In this document: positions 16,242 to 22,792 of the stretch, in pieces
How the letters are laid out: each line of letters starts with the position of its first letter
Position numbering within the stretch: position 1 is the first letter of the stretch
Origin: JBGZFC01 sp964631255
GTDB taxonomy: Bacteria; Bacteroidota; Bacteroidia; Bacteroidales; Dysgonomonadaceae
DNA: 22,792 nt
Reading direction: 5' to 3'
Assembly: GCA_964631255.1 (NCBI GenBank)
Contig: CAZVWS010000033.1
Coordinates: 1-22,792, forward strand
Made by a program: the position numbers and the translations under genes
The notes under the pieces: model-generated
Database searches by the model: none
The model's input: the letters and a program-made list of their open reading frames with translations, nothing else
Told to the model about the DNA's origin: nothing

Positions 16242-17366
16242 TTAATCATTCAACATCATGGGCATGAGCAATGTAAGGACTTCTTCGTTCTCCTCGTTTT
16301 CAACCGGCAAAATAATACCCGCTCTGGATGGGTCCGAGAGTTCTATCTTCACATCTGCCGATGCAATGTTATTCAGAATTTCTATCAAGAAAAGTGCTTT
16401 GAAGCCAATATTCATCACGGTACCGGCATATTCGCATTGGATTGTTTCTTCTGCCGATGTCAGAAAATCAATATCTTGGGCAGTTATTACCATTTTTTCG
16501 TCCGACAATTGTAATTTGACCAAGTTGCTCGACGGATTGGAGAAAATGCTCACGCGTTTGAGCGCATTTATCAACATTAATCTGTCCAAAGTAACGTGGT
16601 TGGGATTGTTGGAAGGGATTACGGAGTTGTAATTGGGATAGCGGCCTTCTACAAATCGACAAATCATGATTACATTTTCCATTTTCACATGGGCGTTGTT
16701 TTCGTCAAATTTGATTTCTACCATTCCGGTTTCTCGTGGCAGAAGCGACTTGAGCAAATTGGCAGGTTTTTTTGGCAAAATGAACGATGAGCGTCCTTCT
16801 CCTTTTACCTCGCTATTGGTTACACGCACCAGTTTGTGCCCGTCGGAAGCAACAAATGTAATATTATCGGCTGTGATGTCAAAATAGATTCCGTTCATCA
16901 CGGGACGCATTTCGTCGTCGGCAGTAGCAAAAACGGTTCTGTTTATTCCGTCAAACAGTATTTGAGCGGGGATATTTAGTGTTACTGAGTCTTCTTTTAT
17001 ATCTTTTGGATTGGGAAATTCATCGCCTTTTGAACCAATAAAATTGTATTTTCCGTTGTGGTAATAGATGAAGACTTCCAACGTTTCGTCGTTGATATCA
17101 AACGTGAGCGGTTGGTCGGGAAGTTCGCGAAGCGGTTCTAACAAATTTTTAGCGTTAATAGCCAAAGAACCTTTGCCTTGCGACTCTTCTACTTCTGCTT
17201 TTGTTTCTAATCGGGTATCGTTGTCGGCAGCAATAATTGTGAGAACATTGTCGTTCAGATTCAATAAAAAGCAGTCCAAAATGGGTAGTGTATTTTTGGC
17301 ACTGATTACTCTGCTTATTGCTTGCAAATGATGCAAAAACGTTGCGCTTGATATTTTAAATTTCAT
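16242..17366 (-). CDS. dnaN: DNA polymerase III beta subunit (sliding clamp)
   Basis: The ring-shaped clamp that keeps DNA polymerase on its template. At 374 residues it has the usual length (E. coli 366) with three repeated clamp domains. The N-terminus MKFKISSATFLHHLQAISRVIS, the first-domain segment NTLPILDCFLLNL, and the central FILPKKPANLLKSLL and FVEGRYPNYNSVIP are characteristic. The C-terminus ENEEVLTLLMPMMLND holds the clamp's usual MPM hydrophobic end. dnaA is not next to it; the upstream gene is xerD, 229 nt away, and the downstream gene is an exonuclease. A promoter candidate with an exact TATATTTG box lies about 160 nt upstream, giving dnaN its own transcript start. Confidence 0.97.
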   Translation of the reverse strand: MKFKISSATFLHHLQAISRVISAKNTLPILDCFLLNLNDNVLTIIAADNDTRLETKAEVEESQGKGSLAINAKNLLEPLRELPDQPLTFDINDETLEVFIYYHNGKYNFIGSKGDEFPNPKDIKEDSVTLNIPAQILFDGINRTVFATADDEMRPVMNGIYFDITADNITFVASDGHKLVRVTNSEVKGEGRSSFILPKKPANLLKSLLPRETGMVEIKFDENNAHVKMENVIMICRFVEGRYPNYNSVIPSNNPNHVTLDRLMLINALKRVSIFSNPSSNLVKLQLSDEKMVITAQDIDFLTSAEETIQCEYAGTVMNIGFKALFLIEILNNIASADVKIELSDPSRAGIILPVENEENEEVLTLLMPMMLND

Positions 17367-17527
17367 AATGCGTGAGGTTTTTTATTTTGTTTGTTATTCG
17401 TTTTCTTCGTAATTGGTTGAGATATTGTTTCGTTCTAATAGCTATAATACCTTTATATATACTTGTATGTTGGTTTGTATAGACGTTTTGCCATTTTTTT
17501 CTCAAAAAAACATCTCCATATAAATAG

Positions 17528-17535
17528 CAAATATA
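17528..17535 (-). promoter_or_regulatory. Probable dnaN promoter (-7 box)
   Basis: On the minus strand TATATTTG (plus-strand CAAATATA) matches TAnnTTTG. The -33 region is weak; a T tract lies 17-20 nt upstream. The predicted start near 17520 gives a leader of about 155 nt. No terminator is evident between xerD and this box. Confidence 0.5.
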
Positions 17536-17595
17536 CAAAATTATCTGCTTTAAAAAGGTCTGTTGTGGCGATTTTTTTTGAATGTTGTTCAAAAA

Positions 17596-18495
17596 TCATT
17601 TTTTCTTGCTTCGCGGATGGTATTCTATGATTTCTTGCCGAAGAAAATTGCGGTCGATGTGTGTATAGATTTCTGTGGTTGTAATTTTTTCATGTCCCAA
17701 CATCTCTTGTATTACCCGGATATTTGCTCCTCGCTCCAACAAATGGGTTGCAAACGAGTGCCTGAAAACGTGCGGACTAATTTGTTTGGTAATTCCTGCC
17801 ATTTCGGCATATTTTTTCACATAGTAAAATACGGTAATGCGTGATATAGGTGTGCCTCGTCCACCAATAAAGACAACGTCTTCGCTTCCTTTTTTTATTA
17901 TTTGTTGCGAACGATAGTACAAGTAATTGTTTATCTTCTCAATTGCTATTTCCGATATAGGCACGAGCCGTTGTTTTCGTCCTTTTCCTTGTACTCGGAT
18001 GAATCCTTTTTCGAGAAAAAGATCCGAAAATTTGAGGTTGGTTACTTCTGACACGCGCAAGCCACAACTATAAAGAGTTTCAATGATGGCATAATTGCGT
18101 GTGCCTTCGGCAGTAGAAACATCGATACATTGCAACAGCAAATCTATCTCTTGCAATGACAAAACTACGGGCAATTTCAGTCCTATTTTGGGCGACTCTA
18201 ACAATTCGCTCGGGTCAGTTTGGATATAATCGTCTAATAGCAGAAAGTTGAAAAATGATTTTATGCCCGAAATAATTCTTGCTACCGAGCGTGCACCTAT
18301 ACCTTGGTCATATACTTGCGCTAAAAATTGCTCCAAGTGTTGCAACTTGACTTCGCGAATCGGAATTTGGTCTGAATCAATAAAAGCCAACAACTTTTGC
18401 AAATCGGTAAGATAGGCATCGATGGTGTTTTTCGATAGTTTTTTTTCCAACAAAAGATATCGTTTGTACTTTTCGACAACCGTTTGCTTTGCCAT
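17596..18495 (-). CDS. xerD: Site-specific tyrosine recombinase XerD
   Basis: A chromosomal recombinase that with XerC resolves chromosome dimers at dif, activated by FtsK. At 299 residues it matches E. coli XerD (298). The SAM-like N-terminal domain covers about 5-90. Catalytic residues are all visible: Arg147 in YSCGLRVSEVTNL, Lys172 in GKGRKQRLVPI, His242 and Arg245 in HVFRHSFATHLLERGANI, His268 in MLGHEKITTTEIYTH and Tyr277. The C-terminus with RQEIIEYHPR is XerD-like rather than XerC-like. I choose ATG at 18495 over a TTG at 18522. It matches the family start (MAKQTVVEKYKRYLL) and begins 4 nt after the histidine kinase stop, whereas the TTG would overlap that gene. It therefore sits at the end of a two-component operon. 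Confidence 0.94.
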   Translation of the reverse strand: MAKQTVVEKYKRYLLLEKKLSKNTIDAYLTDLQKLLAFIDSDQIPIREVKLQHLEQFLAQVYDQGIGARSVARIISGIKSFFNFLLLDDYIQTDPSELLESPKIGLKLPVVLSLQEIDLLLQCIDVSTAEGTRNYAIIETLYSCGLRVSEVTNLKFSDLFLEKGFIRVQGKGRKQRLVPISEIAIEKINNYLYYRSQQIIKKGSEDVVFIGGRGTPISRITVFYYVKKYAEMAGITKQISPHVFRHSFATHLLERGANIRVIQEMLGHEKITTTEIYTHIDRNFLRQEIIEYHPRSKKK

Positions 18496-18499
18496 TTTG

Positions 18500-20959
18500 C
18501 TATTTTGTTTGGATTTTGTCAATCAGGCGTTTTGCTTCAGCAATATCACTTTTTATTAACTGAATAATTCTCATCTCTTCCTCTTTACTAATATCTTGTT
18601 TCACTTCCAATCGCAGGAGCATATCAACCAACTCATCGTTACCAATCATTTTGAAAAGCGGCATCATTTTGTGCGAAAGATGTGCTTTTTGCAAGGTGTC
18701 ATTCTTGTCAAATGCCACTTGAAGTGCCGACAAGTTTTGGGTGGTTTCTTCCTGAAACGAGTTGAGTATGGCTAGTGAACTGGCTGTGTCTTCTTTCACA
18801 AAATCGATTAGATTAAAAACTGAACCGTGCGATTTTGGTTCGGTATTTTGGTTTTCCGATGCTTGTTTGTTCACATATTTATCAATGAAACCGGAAATAG
18901 TGGATAAATCGAACGGTTTGGGCAAGAAGTCGTTGAAACCGTGGTTACGAATATCTTTCAGCGAAATTTCGGAATTGGCAGACAGGGCAATTTTGGGCGT
19001 TTCCAGATTGAGTTCAGACATTTTTTTTACCAATTCCAAGCCGTTCATATTGGGCATTTGGATATCGATAAATATTATGTCAAACTTCTGCTTGTTGAGA
19101 ATTTTTACTGCATTTTCGGGCACATTTTCGGTTGTAACTCGCATATTTTTAAGCTTTAATAACTCCGAAAGCATGGTTAACTGCATGGGGTCGTCATCGA
19201 TAGCTAAAACCGAAATTCCATCTAATTTGACATTGTTGGTTTTTGAGGCAGCACTTTTATTGGCAGCGGGCATATTTTTCTCTTCAAGAGGCAACCACAC
19301 AATAAATTGCGAACCTTTGTTCAATTCAGATTCCAATCGGATGGTACCATTCAGTTCGTGGATTAATCCTTTTACAATGGCAAGCCCCAAACCCACACCT
19401 TCTATTTTATGGTTGGAGTAGGCTTTATTGAGTTGCTTAAATTCTTGAAAAATAAGCTCTTGGTCTTCTTTGGCAATACCATAACCGGTATCTTTCACGA
19501 CAAATTGAATCCCGCTGTTCTCCACCCCGCAACGGACTTCTACAAAACCTTTGGGAGTGTATTTGATGGCATTGGAAATGATGTTTTGGAACACTTTCCG
19601 AAGCATGTACGGGTCAGAAAACACATAAAAATTGGTTGGAATATTGTTGTTGTATTTCAGTTCCAAATTTTTGGTATGTGCTATCGGTACAAAGTTATTT
19701 ATCACGTCGTTACACAACTCGTGCAGGTTGAAGGTAATCTCTTTTTTAAGCCACAAACCATCGTTAAGTTTTCGGGTATCCAACAAATCGGTTACCAAAT
19801 CCAGGATATGGTTGGTAGAGTTTTTCATATTTTGCAGGTATTTCCGCTTTTTATCTACACTGTGGTCGCTCGATAGCAATTCGATATAGCCTTGAATGGA
19901 ACTGATGGGAGCTTTTATATCGTGCGAGATTGCCAGCATCAGTTTCTCACGCAACTCAAGCAGGTCTTTAATTTTTTTGTTGGACGATTCCAACTTTTCT
20001 CTGTAACGGATATCTCTGTTTATATCGATTATAAACATCAATCCGAAGATGAGCGCGATAGCAATAGCCACCCAAGAAACACGAAACACGGTTTTTTGCG
20101 ATTTGGACAACACCAATTCTTTATCATGAATTAGTTGAATGGATTTGTTCAGTTCTTCCAACTCTATCCCTTTTAGTAATTCGTTTATTCTGGTGGCAAG
20201 CAACGTATTGGTGTTATTCATTGCCACCTGACGGAGAAAGAGTTGGTATTGTAGATTTTTTTGTTTGTCCAAATCCAATTTCTCGGTGTATNNNNNNNNN
20301 NCCAACACGAGCGAGAAATTTTCTTGGGTTATTTGCGGTCGGTTATCTACAATAACGGTCGAGTCTTGTACTCCCGCAAAAGCATCGCGAAGCCGTCCGA
20401 ACAATCGTTTTTGTTCGCCTTTTATAACAGTTGTATCCGAATTTTCTTCGGTAATAAAAACATTGTTTCGCGCCATGAGCTCATCAATATCCTTATTTAC
20501 TTTGCGCGGCAAAAAGGAGCTAACCGTGCTGCTTTTTATGGTTGGCGCTTGGCGTATGGAATCTAAAAGTGCGGTTATTTCTTTCAGATTTTTCTCTTTT
20601 TTGTCGAGCAACAGAATAATGGTGTCTAACTTGTTGATTCGTTGTGTTTCGTTGGTCAAACTTTTAAGTGTGTCCAAATCTGCGAAAATTTGTGGTCTTA
20701 TGTCGTTGTATTTATCGAAATACTGATATGCTTTTTCGGTAGTTATCAGGTGTTGCGTGCACTCCAATTCAAAAAGTTTGGAGATAGTATTGCTTACGAT
20801 GACCAACTCTTTTAAATCTTCGCCTTTTGTTTTTCGCTCAGAAAAATCGACCAAATTATTGTAGATGTGCACAATACCATATATCATCACGATAAAGAGT
20901 AGCAGATACCCTACAATAACTATGTTTTTTATATTGTTGAAAAGGCGGATTTTTTTCAT
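18500..20959 (-). CDS. Hybrid sensor histidine kinase with receiver and Hpt domains
   Basis: A membrane sensor kinase of about 819 residues (numbering includes a 10-N gap). TM1 is at about 11-32, then a helical periplasmic sensor region to about 285, TM2 at about 291-309 and a coiled linker. HisKA has AISHDIKAPISS with phospho-accepting His346. The ATPase domain has the N box FQNIISNAIKYT, the G1 box DTGYGIAKED and the G2 box GVGLGLAIVKGL. A receiver domain starts at about 592 (VLAIDDDPMQL) with Asp632 in FIDIQMPNMNG. An Hpt-like C-terminal domain contains SHKMMPLFKMIG with His763. These give an internal His-Asp-His relay, and the separate regulator 23 nt upstream (Asp52) is the obvious final acceptor. 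xerD follows after 4 nt. The periplasmic signal is unknown, and the part covered by the gap (about residues 220-223) is unresolved. Confidence 0.93.
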   Translation of the reverse strand: MKKIRLFNNIKNIVIVGYLLLFIVMIYGIVHIYNNLVDFSERKTKGEDLKELVIVSNTISKLFELECTQHLITTEKAYQYFDKYNDIRPQIFADLDTLKSLTNETQRINKLDTIILLLDKKEKNLKEITALLDSIRQAPTIKSSTVSSFLPRKVNKDIDELMARNNVFITEENSDTTVIKGEQKRLFGRLRDAFAGVQDSTVIVDNRPQITQENFSLVLXXXXYTEKLDLDKQKNLQYQLFLRQVAMNNTNTLLATRINELLKGIELEELNKSIQLIHDKELVLSKSQKTVFRVSWVAIAIALIFGLMFIIDINRDIRYREKLESSNKKIKDLLELREKLMLAISHDIKAPISSIQGYIELLSSDHSVDKKRKYLQNMKNSTNHILDLVTDLLDTRKLNDGLWLKKEITFNLHELCNDVINNFVPIAHTKNLELKYNNNIPTNFYVFSDPYMLRKVFQNIISNAIKYTPKGFVEVRCGVENSGIQFVVKDTGYGIAKEDQELIFQEFKQLNKAYSNHKIEGVGLGLAIVKGLIHELNGTIRLESELNKGSQFIVWLPLEEKNMPAANKSAASKTNNVKLDGISVLAIDDDPMQLTMLSELLKLKNMRVTTENVPENAVKILNKQKFDIIFIDIQMPNMNGLELVKKMSELNLETPKIALSANSEISLKDIRNHGFNDFLPKPFDLSTISGFIDKYVNKQASENQNTEPKSHGSVFNLIDFVKEDTASSLAILNSFQEETTQNLSALQVAFDKNDTLQKAHLSHKMMPLFKMIGNDELVDMLLRLEVKQDISKEEEMRIIQLIKSDIAEAKRLIDKIQTK
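20292..20301. other. Assembly gap (10 N) inside the histidine kinase gene
   Basis: Ten N interrupt the periplasmic sensor region. The frame is open on both sides if the gap is taken as 10 nt, but 10 is a common placeholder, so the true number of missing bases is uncertain. Confidence 0.97.
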
Positions 20960-20982
20960 ACCACAACGTGCAAAAGGTTGAA

Positions 20983-22278
20983 TTAGTTATTGTCTAATTT
21001 GTAGAGCTTTATTTTGTTGTACAACGTTTTTCTATCAATATTCAAAATGGACGATGCAATGGTTTTATTTCCTTTTGCAATTTCGAGTGCCTCTCTTATT
21101 TTGTCTTTTTCGTAATTTTCCTTTCTCAAATTCAGCACAGTATTGCCATTTTCGGCAGCCGGGGTATTGGGTGTATCAACAGTTGGCAGCGTTTTCTGAA
21201 ACAAATACGGAATTACTTCGGGTTTTATCTCATTTCCTTCGGTATGCAAAACTGCTTTAAAAATGGTATTTTTCAGTTCCTGAATATTTCCCGGCCAAGG
21301 ATAAGCAAGCAAACTGTCGATTACTTTCGTATCCATTTGTTGGATATTTTTGTTGGTTTCGTTATTTGCAAATCGAATAAAATGGTTGGAGAAAAAGAGT
21401 ATCATTTCTTTGTTTCCATGCAATCGGGGAAGCTCTATTGTTTTATCAAACAGGTTGTATAATTTGGGAAGAAGTATTTTTTTCAGCTCTGCCAACGTAG
21501 CGTCGCTGCCCAAAATACATTGCCGATAATCCTTGTCTTTGTTCTGTTTTAGTATATTTTTCAATAGTTGGTTTTGATTGTTCGAGCATAAAGCACTCAC
21601 GTTTTTGACGAACAAAACACCGCCTTTTGCCATTTCAAAATAATCATCGATGGTTGGCAAATCGGAGTTGTTTGGCATCAATTTATTTTTCAAAGCCACT
21701 TCGTTACAATCCAAAATCACGAAAGGTTTCATGGTGTCGGCTTTCTTCTCAAAAATTTGTTTTGCCAACGATAATTTACCGGTGCCTTTATCGCCCACAA
21801 CCAACAAATGCGAGTTGCTCATTGCCACATCGTAAATCGATTCGGATATCTCTTTGTATTTGTCAAGTGGCGGAAAATGGAAATCGTTGGATATTTTCTT
21901 CAACTCTTTTTGGTTGTGTTGCATTTGAAATGCCTCTTCAATTTTGGCATATAAAACATCCGGTTCAATTGGTTTGGCAATATAATCTACCGCCCCCGAT
22001 TTCAATGACTCCACGGCAGTTTCTACATCGGCAAAGCCGGTCATCATGATAACCAGAATATCTGAGTCGATTTTTTTTATCCACGATAAAAATGTAAACC
22101 CGTTTGTTTCGGGCATTTGAATATCTGAAAGTATTAAATCAAATGGTTTGTTCTTCACTTTTTCTTTGGCTTCTTCTACGCTAATCGCCGTATCCACTTT
22201 GTAGTTCTTTTTTATTAACCACGATTTAAGCATCAGACAAACCGTTAAATTATCATCCAATATTAAAATACGCTTCAT
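20983..22278 (-). CDS. NtrC-like response regulator with degenerate AAA+ domain and Fis-type HTH
   Basis: A 431-residue DNA-binding response regulator. The receiver domain (1-120) is intact: Asp8/Asp9, phospho-acceptor Asp52 (LSDIQMP), Thr80 and Lys102. The middle domain aligns with sigma-54 activators but is degenerate. Walker A survives as GDKGTGK (162-168). The GAFTGA loop is absent: only about 25 residues separate LDCNEV from AKGGVLF. Walker B reads GGVLFVKN instead of GGTLFLDE. The arginine-finger region is LLPKLYNLFDKTIELPRL, and sensor II is YPWPGNIQEL with Gln for Arg. A Fis-type HTH ends the protein (REALEIAKGNKTIASSILNIDRKTLYNKI in parts, about 395-425). It probably regulates transcription without remodelling sigma-54 holoenzyme. 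It is the first gene of the unit with the hybrid kinase and xerD. Confidence 0.9.
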   Translation of the reverse strand: MKRILILDDNLTVCLMLKSWLIKKNYKVDTAISVEEAKEKVKNKPFDLILSDIQMPETNGFTFLSWIKKIDSDILVIMMTGFADVETAVESLKSGAVDYIAKPIEPDVLYAKIEEAFQMQHNQKELKKISNDFHFPPLDKYKEISESIYDVAMSNSHLLVVGDKGTGKLSLAKQIFEKKADTMKPFVILDCNEVALKNKLMPNNSDLPTIDDYFEMAKGGVLFVKNVSALCSNNQNQLLKNILKQNKDKDYRQCILGSDATLAELKKILLPKLYNLFDKTIELPRLHGNKEMILFFSNHFIRFANNETNKNIQQMDTKVIDSLLAYPWPGNIQELKNTIFKAVLHTEGNEIKPEVIPYLFQKTLPTVDTPNTPAAENGNTVLNLRKENYEKDKIREALEIAKGNKTIASSILNIDRKTLYNKIKLYKLDNN

Positions 22279-22297
22279 TAATTTTACTTTTTATTTG

Positions 22298-22318
22298 GTT
22301 GGTTTACAAAAACCCAAC
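22298..22318 (-). promoter_or_regulatory. Short hairpin in the leader of the response-regulator gene
   Basis: GTTGG-TTT (22298-22305) pairs with AAA-C-CCAAC (22310-22318) around a 4-nt loop with one bulge, 20 nt upstream of the start codon. No T run follows on the minus strand, so it is not a standard terminator; it may be an operator or an mRNA structure. Confidence 0.35.
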
Positions 22319-22441
22319 TCATTTTTCATGTCAAATAATTATATTGACAGGCTCCAACACTTTGCCTGCTTCATATATGAACGTTACTTGTTATTTTCTT
22401 TTTACAGATACGAAGATAAAAAAAATCTGATAAACGAAGAA

Positions 22442-22789
22442 TTATTTCTCGGCAGATTTTTCTTTTTCCAACTCTTTGGGTATCATTATTGCCGCGTAAA
22501 GCAAAAAAACTGCTCCCGCAATGGTTGCCAATGGCCAAGAATTATTGTCGGTGAACATCAAGTACGCCGACACTGCCAATAGCATGCACGATATGATTTG
22601 AAAATTGAATAGCCTTTTGCCTCGAATGCTTTTCCCCGGATAGGGTGCGTATGCCGTAGCCAAGAAAAGAGCCACCACGCCAACTATCATAACCCATTTT
22701 GCTATTTCGGGAACAAAAATATGCCCCGCGGCGGCTACCAAAATGCATATTGCACCCACTTTATATACCAAACTGCTATTGATTTTCAT
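22442..22789 (-). CDS. Small four-helix membrane protein, function unknown
   Basis: A 115-residue protein I do not recognise. It has four hydrophobic segments at about 8-26, 30-46, 60-80 and 85-103, a short positively charged loop (GKSIRGKRL) between the second and third, and a charged C-terminal tail (PKELEKEKSAEK). There is no cleavable signal, cysteine pair or catalytic motif that I can identify. The start ATG at 22789 and the stop are both inside the window, so the gene is complete. It is read in the same direction as the response-regulator gene, 163 nt upstream of it, which leaves room for a separate promoter, although I could not find a clear one. Confidence 0.7.
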   Translation of the reverse strand: MKINSSLVYKVGAICILVAAAGHIFVPEIAKWVMIVGVVALFLATAYAPYPGKSIRGKRLFNFQIISCMLLAVSAYLMFTDNNSWPLATIAGAVFLLYAAIMIPKELEKEKSAEK

Positions 22790-22792
22790 CCT

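Noticed and set aside
17356..17592. 78-codon minus-strand frame between xerD and dnaN
   Set aside because: It contains the likely dnaN promoter and overlaps the dnaN start; no similarity to any family is visible.
18496..18522. TTG start of xerD at 18522
   Set aside because: It would add nine residues not seen in XerD and overlap the kinase gene; ATG at 18495 fits the family length.
22379..22441. Short inverted repeat CAGAT/ATCTG downstream of the small membrane protein gene as a terminator
   Set aside because: A 5-bp stem with a 15-nt loop is too weak to call.
1..22792. CRISPR arrays, toxin-antitoxin pairs, restriction or other defence genes, insertion sequences
   Set aside because: No regularly spaced repeats, transposase, nuclease-antitoxin pair or defence domain was found on either strand.

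Overview
The window looks like a chromosomal segment of a Bacteroidota bacterium, most likely order Bacteroidales. The grounds are promoters of the TTTG-N19-TAnnTTTG type (a perfect one precedes the tRNA), few Shine-Dalgarno sequences, a Bacteroidota-type integrase with an arm-binding N-terminus, a Rho factor with a very long disordered insert, and families common in this phylum (DUF5715, DUF6157, hybrid kinase with REC and Hpt domains). A run of 10 N at 20292-20301 shows a draft or metagenome scaffold.

Layout. (1) 1-1221: the left edge carries a tyrosine recombinase that stops before its catalytic His/Arg/Tyr region, a short interval with tandem repeats, a terminator hairpin, and tRNA-Val(TAC). 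This is the classic arrangement of an integrated element next to a tRNA, with the rest of the element lying outside the window. (2) 1505-7414, plus strand: purB, an RluB-type pseudouridine synthase with a disordered N-terminus, asnS and lepA (asnS and lepA only 23 nt apart), closed by a terminator. (3) 7527-9351, minus strand: an HExxH metallopeptidase of the YpfJ family and an exported TPR protein. (4) 9547-13931, plus strand: an MscS channel, rho with a long leader and its own terminator, then a membrane zincin-like DUF3267 protein and a DUF6157 protein. (5) 13932-17366, minus strand: truA, a DUF5715 lipoprotein, a DnaQ-like exonuclease and dnaN. (6) 17596-22278, minus strand: a response regulator, a hybrid histidine kinase and xerD read as one tight unit (23-nt and 4-nt gaps). 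(7) 22442-22789: a small four-helix membrane protein.

Most of this is housekeeping: purine synthesis, tRNA charging, translation, rRNA/tRNA modification, transcription termination, the sliding clamp and chromosome dimer resolution. I see no defence, CRISPR, secretion or biosynthetic system. The most unusual content is a probable four-step phosphorelay whose NtrC-like output regulator has lost the motifs needed to drive sigma-54 (GAFTGA loop, Walker B acids, arginine-finger region, sensor II arginine) while keeping its receiver and Fis-type DNA-binding domain. Next come the roughly 225-residue Gln/Pro/Lys-rich insert in Rho, the tRNA-linked integrase remnant, and a lipoprotein that carries the zinc-ligand pattern of M15 peptidases but not their catalytic Glu.
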